Shown piece after piece: positions 19,810 through 27,658 of a DNA stretch of 64,000 nucleotides. The stretch's first letter is position 1. Every line of letters starts with the position of its first letter. The stretch is from the NCBI GenBank assembly GCA_963777855.1, contig CAVZRW010000007.1, forward strand, positions 62,001 to 126,000, in the 5' to 3' direction. The stretch comes from Prado023 sp963777855. GTDB lineage: Bacteria; Actinomycetota; Actinomycetes; S36-B12; CAIYMF01. Position numbers and translations under genes: made by a program. The notes beneath the pieces were generated by a model. That model was given only the letters and a program-made list of their open reading frames with translations, ran no database searches and was not told the origin of the DNA.

Positions 19810-20465
19810 TGAGGGTCTGCATCGCGGGGACCGGCAAGGTCGGGCGGGCCATCGCCCGTGAGCTGATCACCAACGGCCACGAGGTGCTGCTCATCGACAA
19901 GGACCCCGAGGTGGCCCGGGTCGGTGTGGTCGCCGGGGCGCACGTGCTGTGCGCCGACGCCTGCGAGGTCTCCGCCCTGGAGGAGGCGCAGCTGCAGACC
20001 TGCCAGGTCGTGGTCGCGGCCACCGGTGACGACAAGGTGAACCTGGTCGTGTCGCTGCTGGCCAAGACCGAGTACGGCGTGCCCCGCGTGGTCGCCCGCG
20101 TCAACCACCCGAACAACGAGTGGCTGTTCAACGAGGCCTGGGGCGTCGACGTCGCCGTCTCCACCCCGCAGATGCTCTCGGCCCTGGTCGAGGAGGCCGT
20201 CACCGTCGGCGACCTCGTGCGGCTGTTCACCTTCCGCCAGGGCAACGCCAACCTGGTCGAGCTGACCCTCGGAGCGGACTCCCCCGTCGTCGGCACTCGC
20301 GTGGGCGACGTCGCCTGGCCCACGGACACGTCGCTGGTGGCCATCCTGCGCAGCGGACAGGTCATCGCCCCGACGCCCGACGACCCCCTCGAGACCGGCG
20401 ACGAGCTGCTGTTCGTCTCCACGCCGGACCAGGAGGAGGCCATCCAGGAGCTGCTGTCCACCTGA
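19809..20465 (+). CDS. TrkA-family K+ transport regulator (RCK), second of a pair
   Basis: A 218-residue paralogue of the preceding gene. The N-terminal motif is CIAGTGKVGRAIA with IDKDPEV at the second strand. The middle contains ARVNHPNNEWLFNEAWGVD, typical of the second actinobacterial TrkA, and an RCK_C domain ends with LETGDELLFVSTPDQEEAI. It probably forms a hetero-oligomer with its neighbour. Start ATG 19809 lies within the stop of the first gene. Two 21-bp tandem repeats follow it downstream. Confidence 0.92.
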   Translation: MRVCIAGTGKVGRAIARELITNGHEVLLIDKDPEVARVGVVAGAHVLCADACEVSALEEAQLQTCQVVVAATGDDKVNLVVSLLAKTEYGVPRVVARVNHPNNEWLFNEAWGVDVAVSTPQMLSALVEEAVTVGDLVRLFTFRQGNANLVELTLGADSPVVGTRVGDVAWPTDTSLVAILRSGQVIAPTPDDPLETGDELLFVSTPDQEEAIQELLST

Positions 20466-20492
20466 GTCGCCCCGCGCCGCTGGCATGACCCG

Positions 20493-20534
20493 CCCATGGC
20501 CGTCCTTCAGGGACCCATGGCCGTCCTGCAGGGA
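20493..20534. repeat. 21-bp tandem repeat, two adjacent copies
   Basis: Units 20493-20513 and 20514-20534 both begin CCCATGGCCGTCCT and end CAGGGA; they differ at one base (T or G in the middle). The array abuts the stop codon of the DUF3159 gene and fills the gap between convergent genes. Confidence 0.85.
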
Positions 20535-21338
20535 TCAGGCGGGCTCCTCGCCCAGCGCCGCGTCGCCCAGTAGGCCTGGGCCCGCTCGCCTGCGTGGGGC
20601 GAGTCCGAGATCCCCTCCAGCGGACTTGTCCAGCGCGGTCTCGTGGTCCGCGGCCTCGCGGGCAGCGCGCTCGGCGGTCTCCTGTGCCAGCACGGGATGG
20701 ATCACGCGGTAGGTCAAGTAGACGGCCATCAGGAACAGCGGCCAGCCCAGCAGCAGCTTCGCCGCGCCGAGCAGGCCGACGGAACCGGCAAGGTACAGCG
20801 GGAGGGTGACGGCCAGGCGAAGGCCGAACATCACCACCCAGATCCATGAGCTGGTCACATAGGCCCGGTACTGACGGGGGTCGGCGCGCCAGCCCGTGGC
20901 ATCTCCGCGGGCGTAGCCCACGATCAGGCCCATCAGCGGCCACCGCACGAGGATCGAGACCAGGTAGGCCAGCAGGTACCCGACGTTGATCAGGATCCCG
21001 ATCAGGAAGTAGTCCTGCGCCCGGCCGGTGCGGGTGGTCACGAAGGCCGAGACCGCCACCCCCACGAAGCCGGCGAGCACCTGCTGCAGCGGTTCCCTGC
21101 GGATCAGGCGCCACACGGCGATGAGTCCTCCCGCGGCGACCGCGGCGATCAGCGAGGGCCGCAACTGCTGGCCGGTCAGCACGTAGGCCAGCACGAACAC
21201 TGCCGCCGGCAGCCCCGAGTCGATCAGGCCCCGCCATCCGCCGATCGCCCGGTCGAGCATCGCACGGTCGACCCCGATCTCCTCGGGATCAGCCGGCGAG
21301 CCGGACGCTGCCGTGCCCGGCTCGGGAGCGCTGGTCAC
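20535..21338 (-). CDS. DUF3159 family membrane protein
   Basis: A 267-residue protein with about six membrane helices between residues 40 and 220. Recognisable segments are GGWRGLIDSGLPAAVFVLAY and the later ARGDATGWRADPRQYRAY. The N-terminus is acidic and the C-terminus charged, both presumably cytosolic. The function is unknown; the family is actinobacterial and typically sits between TrkA genes and an OB-fold gene, as here. The start overlaps the stop of the OB-fold gene (21335-21338). Confidence 0.9.
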   Translation of the reverse strand: MTSAPEPGTAASGSPADPEEIGVDRAMLDRAIGGWRGLIDSGLPAAVFVLAYVLTGQQLRPSLIAAVAAGGLIAVWRLIRREPLQQVLAGFVGVAVSAFVTTRTGRAQDYFLIGILINVGYLLAYLVSILVRWPLMGLIVGYARGDATGWRADPRQYRAYVTSSWIWVVMFGLRLAVTLPLYLAGSVGLLGAAKLLLGWPLFLMAVYLTYRVIHPVLAQETAERAAREAADHETALDKSAGGDLGLAPRRRAGPGLLGDAALGEEPA

Positions 21339-21733
21339 GGGGCCGACCCGGGGGCGCGCAGGGTGTAGCGCGGGTTGAACACCGTGGGCTTGGTCTCGCT
21401 TCGGCTGATCCGGCCCTGGACCACGATCGAGCGGCCCGGCGTGATGCCCGGGATGCGCCGGCGGCCGAGCCAGACGATGAACAGCCGGCCGGACCCGTCG
21501 AAGAGCTCGGCCTCCACCGCCGGGACGTTGTCGCGGGGTCTGAGCGTCACGGAGCGCAGCACCCCGGAGACCACGGCCTCCTCGCCGGGCATGCTGTCGG
21601 CGATCGGCGTCGTGCCCAGGTCGCGGACCTTCGTCTGGAGCGTCTGGGCCAGGAGCTCGGACTTGCTCTGGGCCAGTCCCGCGGTCAGGCGACGCAGCCT
21701 GCTGGGCTTGCGGTCGTCCGTGGTCGTGGGCAC
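21335..21733 (-). CDS. OB-fold nucleic-acid-binding domain protein
   Basis: A 132-residue protein. The tRNA_anti-type OB fold spans about 45-125: EAVVSGVLRSVTLRPRD, VEAELFDGSGRLFIVWLG, then GRSIVVQGRIS, and the family ending VFNPRYTLR. It is expected to bind nucleic acid; its partners are unknown. The GTG start lies six bases after a TACCCT box, so transcription is probably leaderless and starts a unit with the DUF3159 gene, which it overlaps. Confidence 0.85.
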   Translation of the reverse strand: MPTTTDDRKPSRLRRLTAGLAQSKSELLAQTLQTKVRDLGTTPIADSMPGEEAVVSGVLRSVTLRPRDNVPAVEAELFDGSGRLFIVWLGRRRIPGITPGRSIVVQGRISRSETKPTVFNPRYTLRAPGSAP

Positions 21734-21739
21734 CGCCCT

Positions 21740-21745
21740 AGGGTA
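21740..21745 (-). promoter_or_regulatory. -10 box TACCCT of leaderless OB-fold gene
   Basis: On the minus strand TACCCT ends six bases before GTG 21733. Confidence 0.6.
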
Positions 21746-21760
21746 CCGGGAACCGGACCC

Positions 21761-22555
21761 TCAGCGGGTCTCCGTGATCTCCGGTCCGCGCTCGAACGGG
21801 TCGAGGTCCTCGTAGCGGGCCGACACCTCGTCGGGCTCCTCGTCGGCGGGGACGTCGACAGTGTCGCCGTCGGCGTCCGGGAGCTGGGCCGGAAGCGTGA
21901 GCGGCAGCGGGTCGCGGGGGGCCCTCGCGTCCGGGCCGCGCACGACGATCGTCTCGCGGACCAGCTGGTGCAGGCCGTCGGTGGGGTCCGGCTCGACCGC
22001 GGCCTTGCCCAGGAACACCGCGCGCAGCAGCCACCGCGGGCCGTCGATGCCCGTGAAACGCACCGGCTGCAGGACCTGGGTGCCCTCCGGGGTGCGCGCC
22101 GGCAGCACGGCCCGCAGCTCGGCGCCGAAGAACCCCTCCCCCTCCACGACCTCCGCACCGGCGGTCGCCCCGATCTCGGCATGCATCTCCGCCCGCAGCT
22201 CGTCCCAGAGGCCCTCGGAGCGGGGCGCGGCGAAGACCTGCAGCTGGACCGCACCGTCCTCGGCCATGGCCGTGATCGCCTTGACCTCCTGGGTGTTGGT
22301 GTCGGCCTCGACCTGGACGCCGATCCCCGGCAGGCCGGGGATGCGCAGCGACCCGAGGTCCAGCCGGGGCAGGTCCTGGTCGGCGAGGTCCACCTCCGAC
22401 TCGTCGAAGGGGCCGTGGGAGCGGTCATAGGTAGCGCTGCCGGGCTCCTGGGTCATCTCGGCATCGATCTCGTCGAGGTCGTCGAGGACGGCCTGGGCCT
22501 CAGCGGTCGGCTCTACGGGCTCCTCGGGCGTGGAGCGGCGACGGAACAGGGCCAT
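21761..22555 (-). CDS. DUF3710 family protein
   Basis: A 264-residue soluble protein. The acidic N-terminus (MALFRRRSTPEE...) leads into the conserved core: LDLGSLRIPGLPGIGVQVEAD, LQVFAAPRSEGLWDELRAEM, and FTGIDGPRWLLRAVFLGKAA. The function is unknown; the family is actinobacterial and lies next to dut. An AGGAGG site six bases upstream fixes ATG 22555, rather than a longer in-frame start at 22588. It is followed by the OB-fold gene on the same strand. Confidence 0.9.
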   Translation of the reverse strand: MALFRRRSTPEEPVEPTAEAQAVLDDLDEIDAEMTQEPGSATYDRSHGPFDESEVDLADQDLPRLDLGSLRIPGLPGIGVQVEADTNTQEVKAITAMAEDGAVQLQVFAAPRSEGLWDELRAEMHAEIGATAGAEVVEGEGFFGAELRAVLPARTPEGTQVLQPVRFTGIDGPRWLLRAVFLGKAAVEPDPTDGLHQLVRETIVVRGPDARAPRDPLPLTLPAQLPDADGDTVDVPADEEPDEVSARYEDLDPFERGPEITETR

Positions 22556-22591
22556 GGGAGCCTCCTGGGCGGGCAGTGCGACCCGCACAGG

Positions 22592-23038
22592 CTACCCCTG
22601 CCGATGGCCCCCGGTGGACCCGAAGCCGCCGGCTCCGCGGTGCGAGCCCGGCAGGGTCTCCACCTCGTGGAACCGCGCGCGGACCACGGGCTGGATGACC
22701 AGCTGGGCGATCCGGTCCAGGCGCTGGAACACCACCGGCGTCACGGGGTCCAGGTTGATCACGCTGACCAGGATCTCGCCGCGGTAGCCGGCATCCACCG
22801 TCCCGGGCGCGTTGACCAGCGCGACACCGTGGCGCGCCGCCAGGCCGCTGCGCGGGTGCACGAAGGCCGCCAGGCCGTCGGGCAGGGCGATGGCGATGCC
22901 GGTCGGGAGCAGGGCGCGCTGCCCCGGGGCCAGCGTGGCGTCGACGGTGGTCACCAGGTCGGCCCCCGCGTCGCCGGGGTGCTCGTAGGCGGGGATGGGC
23001 ACGTCCGGGTCGAGCCGGGTGATCAGCACGTCGGTCAC
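22592..23038 (-). CDS. dut: Deoxyuridine 5'-triphosphate nucleotidohydrolase
   Basis: Hydrolyses dUTP to dUMP and PPi, keeping uracil out of DNA. It is 148 residues, a normal trimeric dUTPase length. All five motifs are visible: PGDAGADL, PRSGLAARHG, NAPGTVDAGYRGEI, RIAQLVI and RGAGGFGSTG. GTG 23038 overlaps the stop of the upstream thioesterase gene (23035-23038), showing translational coupling. Confidence 0.96.
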   Translation of the reverse strand: MTDVLITRLDPDVPIPAYEHPGDAGADLVTTVDATLAPGQRALLPTGIAIALPDGLAAFVHPRSGLAARHGVALVNAPGTVDAGYRGEILVSVINLDPVTPVVFQRLDRIAQLVIQPVVRARFHEVETLPGSHRGAGGFGSTGGHRQG

Positions 23039-23613
23039 GGGTTCATCTCCGCCCGGGGCCCGGAGTCGCCGTTGGCGATGGCCGCGGCCACCTCCGCCGG
23101 CCGGCCGTGCTCGCGGAAGTGCCCGACGGCGACCTGGACGAACAGCCCCGAGGCGGTCACGGCGACCGGGCCGTCGGGTCCGAGCGTGCCGATCGCCGCC
23201 GTGTAGACCTTGCGTCCGTCCTGGCCGGTGATCCGTGCCCGCAGGTGCAGCACGGAGCCCACGGGCACCGGGCGGACGAAGTTCGTCTCCAGCCGGGCGG
23301 TCACCGAGGGCTGCATGAGCAGCCAGTTCAGAGCCCCGAGCACCTCGTCGAGGGCGGCGGTGAGCAGCCCACCGTGCGCCAGGCCCGGGGCGCCCTGGTG
23401 CAGCGGGCCCACCTCGAACGTCGCGTTGATGAACAGTCCCTCGTCGGCCACGACGCGCATGTGCAGGCCGCAGGCGTGCTCCTCGCCGCACCCGAAGCAG
23501 CTGCGGTAGTGGGAGGGGATCTCACTGCCCGGGGCCGCGGCAGCGGGATGCCGCTCGGGGAGCTCTGCGGCGGGACCCGGTGTGGTGCCGGGCCCGATCG
23601 GCTGGGGATCCAT
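23035..23613 (-). CDS. PaaI-family hotdog thioesterase
   Basis: A 192-residue protein with a hotdog fold. A Cys motif, CFGCGEEHACGLHM (about 39-52), precedes the core; GLAHGGLLTAALDEVLGAL carries the HGG...D/E catalytic pattern of PaaI thioesterases, which hydrolyse acyl-CoA thioesters. The N-terminal Cys-rich motif is frequent in the actinobacterial subgroup. Substrate is unknown. It begins the minus-strand run thioesterase-dut-DUF3710 and faces the DUF3093 gene. Confidence 0.88.
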   Translation of the reverse strand: MDPQPIGPGTTPGPAAELPERHPAAAAPGSEIPSHYRSCFGCGEEHACGLHMRVVADEGLFINATFEVGPLHQGAPGLAHGGLLTAALDEVLGALNWLLMQPSVTARLETNFVRPVPVGSVLHLRARITGQDGRKVYTAAIGTLGPDGPVAVTASGLFVQVAVGHFREHGRPAEVAAAIANGDSGPRAEMNP

Positions 23614-23815
23614 GCCCCGACCCTACTGCGGGCCGTGGGAGGGGCCGGGTAGTCGGGTCACCCGGTGCACCGGTGCATCCACGCACCTCACCGGTGCACG
23701 TCGGGCACCGCACCGTGCGAGGTCGCGCACCTGCGCCGTGCCACGCCGGCACCTGCCCGGATGCCCGGCAACCCCCCGTGCTCCCATCCGGTCCGGCGGA
23801 TGCGACAGTGGCCCC
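23614..23815. promoter_or_regulatory. Divergent control region with repeated CCGGTGCA motifs
   Basis: Between the thioesterase and DUF3093 genes, CCGGTGCA occurs three times (starting 23663, 23670 and 23691). The first two overlap into a perfect 12-bp palindrome, TGCACCGGTGCA (23666-23677). This looks like a regulator-binding cluster serving one or both divergent promoters; the regulator is unknown. Confidence 0.5.
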
Positions 23816-24298
23816 GTGCCCGAGACCTCCACCGACTCAGCGCCCGTGCACTCCGAGCGACTCTGGCCGGGGATCGGCCTCTGGCTGCTGGTCGGCAGCC
23901 TCGTCCTCGGCCTGGGCGTGGCGTACGGGGCTGCGTTCGGCGCGTGGTTCGGCTGGCTGGTGGCCGGCGCCAGCGGCGCCCTGGCCGTGGTGCTGATCAG
24001 CCGCGGTGCCCCACGGATCGTGGTCGATTACCGGGGGCTCACCGCCGGCCGGGCGACCCTGCCCTGGGGGGCAACCGGGAGGGTTCTGCCCCTCGACTCC
24101 GAGCAGGCCCGACTGGCGCGCGGCACCGGCGCCGACCCGACCGCCTACCTGCTGCTGCGACCCGGAGTGGACGCCGGGGCGGTCGTGGTCGAGGTGCTCG
24201 ACGAGTCCGACCCGCACCGGACCTGGCTGGTGGCCTCGCGCGACGCGTCGGCACTGGCGCGCGCGATCGAAGCGGCCCGTGGGAGGCTGGCGCCATGA
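23816..24298 (+). CDS. DUF3093 family membrane protein
   Basis: A 160-residue protein with two N-terminal membrane helices (WPGIGLWLLVGSLVLGLGVA, then a Gly/Ala-rich helix ending VVLISRG). A cytosolic domain follows with RIVVDYRGLTAGRATLPW and LLRPGVDAGAVVVEVLDESD...WLVASR. The function is unknown; the family is actinobacterial and adjacent to dut. GTG 23816 has a GACAGT box six bases upstream. The stop overlaps the next start (ATGA). Confidence 0.88.
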   Translation: MPETSTDSAPVHSERLWPGIGLWLLVGSLVLGLGVAYGAAFGAWFGWLVAGASGALAVVLISRGAPRIVVDYRGLTAGRATLPWGATGRVLPLDSEQARLARGTGADPTAYLLLRPGVDAGAVVVEVLDESDPHRTWLVASRDASALARAIEAARGRLAP

Positions 24299-24576
24299 CG
24301 ACGCCGCAGCAGGCCATGCCGCAGCCCATCACGCCGAGTGCCGAGACGCAGCGCAACCTCGCCCGCGCCACGGTGCCCCTGATCACGCTGGCCGCCACGT
24401 GGGTGGCGCGCAAGGCGATGATCAACGGCTACGAGAGGTCGACGGGCAAGAAGGCCCCCCTGATCCACTCACGCAATGGTTCCGTGCTGAGCAAGATGGC
24501 CTGGGCCGCGAGCATGGCCGCCGTCGTGGCCCTCATCGAGGTCGTCGTGTGGAACGTCCTCGACGGCGAGGACTGA
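24295..24576 (+). CDS. DUF4235 family small membrane protein
   Basis: A 93-residue protein with two hydrophobic segments (about 24-42 and 64-86) joined by a basic loop, RKAMINGYERSTGKKAP. The VARKAM...Y...TGK pattern is that of DUF4235, of unknown function. ATG 24295 overlaps the stop of the DUF3093 gene, so the two are co-translated. A strong hairpin terminator follows 14 bases after the stop. Confidence 0.85.
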   Translation: MTTPQQAMPQPITPSAETQRNLARATVPLITLAATWVARKAMINGYERSTGKKAPLIHSRNGSVLSKMAWAASMAAVVALIEVVVWNVLDGED

Positions 24577-24590
24577 TCCCGGACGCCAGT

Positions 24591-24621
24591 GATCCCGGCC
24601 GATGTCTCCTCGGCCGGGATC
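24591..24621. terminator. Bidirectional terminator between DUF4235 and DUF4193 genes
   Basis: Perfect 12-bp stem: GATCCCGGCCGA (24591-24602) pairs with TCGGCCGGGATC (24610-24621) around a 7-base loop, between convergent stop codons. Confidence 0.85.
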
Positions 24622-24636
24622 AGGTCGTGCTCAGCC

Positions 24637-24939
24637 TCAGGAGGCGCATTCCTTGCAGATCGGCAGGCCGCCGCTCTCGCCGGCCAGCTGGCTGCGGTGG
24701 TGGACCAGGAAGCACTTCCCGCAGGTGAACTCATCGGCCTGGCGCGGCAGCACGCGCACGCTCAGGCTCTCGTCGGACAGGTCGGCGCCGGGCAGCTCGA
24801 GGTTCTCCGCGAGCTCGGTCTCGTCGACATCGACAGTGGAGGCCGCCTTGTCGACCCGGCGGGCCTTCAGCTCCTCGATGCTGTCCTCGGCAAGACCATC
24901 GTCCTCGGTCTTGCGTGGCGCGTCGTAGTCGGTGGCCAT
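24637..24939 (-). CDS. DUF4193 family zinc-ribbon-like protein
   Basis: A 100-residue acidic protein with a C-terminal four-cysteine pattern, CGKC (about 74-77) and CKEC (about 95-98), with VHHRSQLA between, as in DUF4193 and DksA-like zinc fingers. The N-terminal MATDYDAPRKTEDD and an acidic coil are family features. It probably binds zinc; the cellular role is unknown. An imperfect CCCATGATGGG palindrome (24953-24963) sits just upstream of the start. It is divergent from the gamma-carbonic-anhydrase-like gene. Confidence 0.92.
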   Translation of the reverse strand: MATDYDAPRKTEDDGLAEDSIEELKARRVDKAASTVDVDETELAENLELPGADLSDESLSVRVLPRQADEFTCGKCFLVHHRSQLAGESGGLPICKECAS

Positions 24940-25075
24940 CGTGCACTCCCCCCATGATGGGATCGGGTTGGGAACGGTACAACTCCCAGGTGCGTCACCT
25001 TATGCCCGCACCGACGGCGCATTGTGCCCTATCCGAACCGAACCAGCAGCCCGACACCCCTGTTCTGGAGGACCG

Positions 25076-25594
25076 ATGCCGATCTACGCGATCGGGGACC
25101 GCGCCCCGTCGATCGACCCGAGTGCCTTCGTGCACCCCGACGCGGTCATCATCGGCGACGTCACAGTCGGCCCGGAGTCCTCGGTCTGGCCGACGGCCGT
25201 GCTGCGGGGGGATTCCGGGCGGGTCGTGGTCGGGGCCGGGACCTCGGTCCAGGACGGCACGGTGGTGCACTGCACCAGCGCCCTGGACACGGTCATCGGC
25301 AACCGCTGTGTGATCGGTCACAGGGCCCATCTGGAGGGCTGCACGATCGAGGACGGCGCCCTCGTGGGGTCCGGCTCCGTGGTGCTGCACGGGGCGGTCG
25401 TGCGCTCCGGGGCATTGGTGGCCGCGCAGGCGCTGGTGCCGCCGGGCACCGAGGTCCCCAGCGGGGCCACGGCCCTGGGGGTCCCGGCGAGGATCCGCCC
25501 GGACTCGGTGCCGGCGGGGATGATCGAGAGCTCGGTGGCGAGCTACATCGCGAGCGCGCACTGGTACAACGCGGAGCTGCGCCGCCTGAGCTGA
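25076..25594 (+). CDS. Gamma-carbonic-anhydrase-like hexapeptide-repeat protein
   Basis: A 172-residue left-handed beta-helix with hexapeptide repeats (about 20-130): VIIGDVTVGPESSVWPTAVLRGD, then IGNRCVIGHRAHLEGCTIEDG. Residues at the expected zinc positions are His 65 (VVHCT), His 82 (IGHR) and, five residues on, Glu 87 where classical enzymes have His; a His is at 85. Activity as a carbonic anhydrase is therefore uncertain. ATG 25076 has GGAGG five bases upstream. It stands alone between divergent DUF4193 and the convergent inositol monophosphatase. Confidence 0.9.
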   Translation: MPIYAIGDRAPSIDPSAFVHPDAVIIGDVTVGPESSVWPTAVLRGDSGRVVVGAGTSVQDGTVVHCTSALDTVIGNRCVIGHRAHLEGCTIEDGALVGSGSVVLHGAVVRSGALVAAQALVPPGTEVPSGATALGVPARIRPDSVPAGMIESSVASYIASAHWYNAELRRLS

Positions 25595-25672
25595 CCGGGC
25601 GGCCCGCCGAGGGCGGTCGTGCGGCCGGGCGCACCCCCGCGGCACCCGGGAGCGGATCGCGCACAGGCCTCG

Positions 25673-26518
25673 TCAGTCGCGGTCGGCGCCCGCCTGGGCC
25701 AGCAGCGCGGCCCAGGAGTCGGCCAGGGCGGGTGGCGCGGCCCAGGTGAGCTCCGAGGAGGGCGGTTGGCCGGCGGCACCGCCGACGACCATCCCGGCCT
25801 CCATGGCGATGAGCGCTCCCGCCGCGTGGTCCCAGGGCTGCAGCCCGCGCTCGTAGTAGAGGTCCACCAGCCCCGCGGCGGCCCAGCAGAGGTCCACCGC
25901 CGCGGCGCCCGCGCGGCGGATGTCGCGCACGCGGGGCAGCACCATGGTCAGGGTGCGGGCCTGCGCCGCGCGCCGGTGCTGGGCGTACCCGAAGCCGGTG
26001 GCCACCAGCGCCTGGCTGAGCTCGTCGGGCCCGGTCACTGCCAGCCGCGTGCGCCGTCCGGCGCTCACCGACACCGCCCCCTGGCCGCGCACGGCGGCGA
26101 ACGCCTGCCCGAGCACGGGCACCATCACGACGCCCACCTCGACGCCCGCGGGGCCCTCGGCGGCCACGCTGACCGCCCAGCTGGGCAGGCCGTAGAGGTA
26201 GTTCACGGTCCCGTCCAGCGGGTCGACGATCCAGCGCACGCCACTGGTCCCGGCCCGGTCGGCCCCCTCCTCGCCGAGGATCGCGTCGTCAGGCCTGGCC
26301 CCGAGCAGGGTCTGCACGAGCAGGGCCTCGGCGGCCGTGTCCATCTGGGTCACGACATCGGTCAGGGTCGACTTCGTGCCCACGGTCAGGGTCTGGTCCC
26401 GACCGGCCATGAGCAGGTCCGCGGCGCCCTGCGCGGCGGTCCACGCCAGGCCGAGCAGGGGGTGCGCCAGGCCGAGGTCGGGCTCGGGCAGGGGCTGGCC
26501 GTGCCGGCCGGGCGTCAC
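25673..26518 (-). CDS. Inositol monophosphatase family protein
   Basis: A 281-residue metal-dependent sugar/inositol phosphatase. Metal-site motifs are ILGEEGADRAG, the DPLDGTVNYLYG signature, and WDHAAGALIAMEAG near the C-terminus. It may act on inositol phosphate, histidinol phosphate or fructose bisphosphate; sequence alone does not decide. GTG 26518 overlaps the stop of hemH (26515-26518), so the two genes are translationally coupled. Confidence 0.92.
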   Translation of the reverse strand: MTPGRHGQPLPEPDLGLAHPLLGLAWTAAQGAADLLMAGRDQTLTVGTKSTLTDVVTQMDTAAEALLVQTLLGARPDDAILGEEGADRAGTSGVRWIVDPLDGTVNYLYGLPSWAVSVAAEGPAGVEVGVVMVPVLGQAFAAVRGQGAVSVSAGRRTRLAVTGPDELSQALVATGFGYAQHRRAAQARTLTMVLPRVRDIRRAGAAAVDLCWAAAGLVDLYYERGLQPWDHAAGALIAMEAGMVVGGAAGQPPSSELTWAAPPALADSWAALLAQAGADRD

Positions 26519-27560
26519 TGCGGGTCCCGGCCGCACAGCGCCGGGCGCGGCCCGCGCGGGTTCGGGCAGCACCCGCGGGGCACGGGAGCTCCCGCGGGCC
26601 GAGTGCGCCGAGGGCAGGCCGGTCGACCACCCCGCCGTCGGCGGTGGCGCGCGCCTCGGCGAGCAGGTCGGCGACCATCGCCACGAAGCGCGGGTCCGTG
26701 CCCGGGGTGGCCGCACGGGCGGCCGGCAGGCCCACCTCGGCAGCCGTGGCCATCGCCACGGTGTCGAGGTCCCAGATGACCTCCATGTGGTCGGAGACGA
26801 ACCCGATCGGGACCATCACCGCCCCCGGCGCACCCGCCGCGGCCAGGGCGCTGAGGTGCTCGGAGATGTCGGGCTCCAGCCAGGGGATGTGCGGTGCCCC
26901 GGAGCGGGACTGGTACACCAGGTCCCACTCGTCGGGGCGGCCGAGGGCGCCGGCCACCGTGGCCGCGACGTCGCGATGCTGGGCCACGTAGTCGGCCGTC
27001 GCCGCATCCGCCGTGGGGATGGAGTGCGTGGTGAAGACCAGCCGGCTGCCCTCGGGCAGACCCGCCAGGGCCTCCCCGGTGGCCTCGACGATCGGCGCGA
27101 TGAACCCGGGGTGGTTGAAGTAGGTGCGCAGCCGCAGCAGCTGCGGGGCCCAGGCGGGATCCTCGGCCTGGATCTCGGCCAGGGCGTCGGCCAGGTTCTC
27201 CCGGTACTGCCGGCAGCCGGAGTACGAGGAGTAGGCCGAGGTCAGCAGGACGAACACGCGGGTGGCGCCGAGGTCGCGGGCCTCGCGCAGCGCGTCGACC
27301 AGGTAGGGGGTCCAGTTGCGGTTGCCCCACAGCACGGGGGTGGGGTCGGCGCGGGCGGTGAGCTCGGCGGCCACCGAGGCCACGAGCACCCGGTTGATCG
27401 CGTTGATCGGCGAGACGCCTGCGAAGTGCGCGTAGTGGGCCCCCACCTCGACCAGCCGCTCGCGCGGGATGCCGCGGCCCCGGGTGACGTTCTCGAGGAA
27501 GGGCACGACATCATCGGGACCCTCCGGGCCGCCGAAGGACACGATCAGCAGGACATCCAC
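26515..27560 (-). CDS. hemH: Ferrochelatase (coproporphyrin type), one frameshift near the 3' end
   Basis: Inserts Fe2+ into the porphyrin late in heme synthesis. It is about 348 residues. Landmarks are LLIVSFGGPEGPDDV, LLTSAYSSYSGCRQYREN, FTTHSIPTAD (catalytic His), YQSRSGAP and GFVSDHMEVIWDLD (catalytic Glu). The Cys in SGC and a Cys-rich tail, LPCPAG then CCPNPRG, are those of actinobacterial ferrochelatases that carry a [2Fe-2S] cluster. One base is missing in the tail near 26590, probably from a G run. GTG 27560 is preferred, with GGGGAGG about ten bases upstream; an in-frame ATG at 27581 is an alternative. Confidence 0.94.
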
Positions 27561-27658
27561 GGCCCCGATCCTCCCCGACATGCCCACGCCGGGCCACCGC
27601 GGGGCGCGGGTGGGGCACAATGTGCCCGACTGACGGCCATGCACGTGACAGGAGACCC

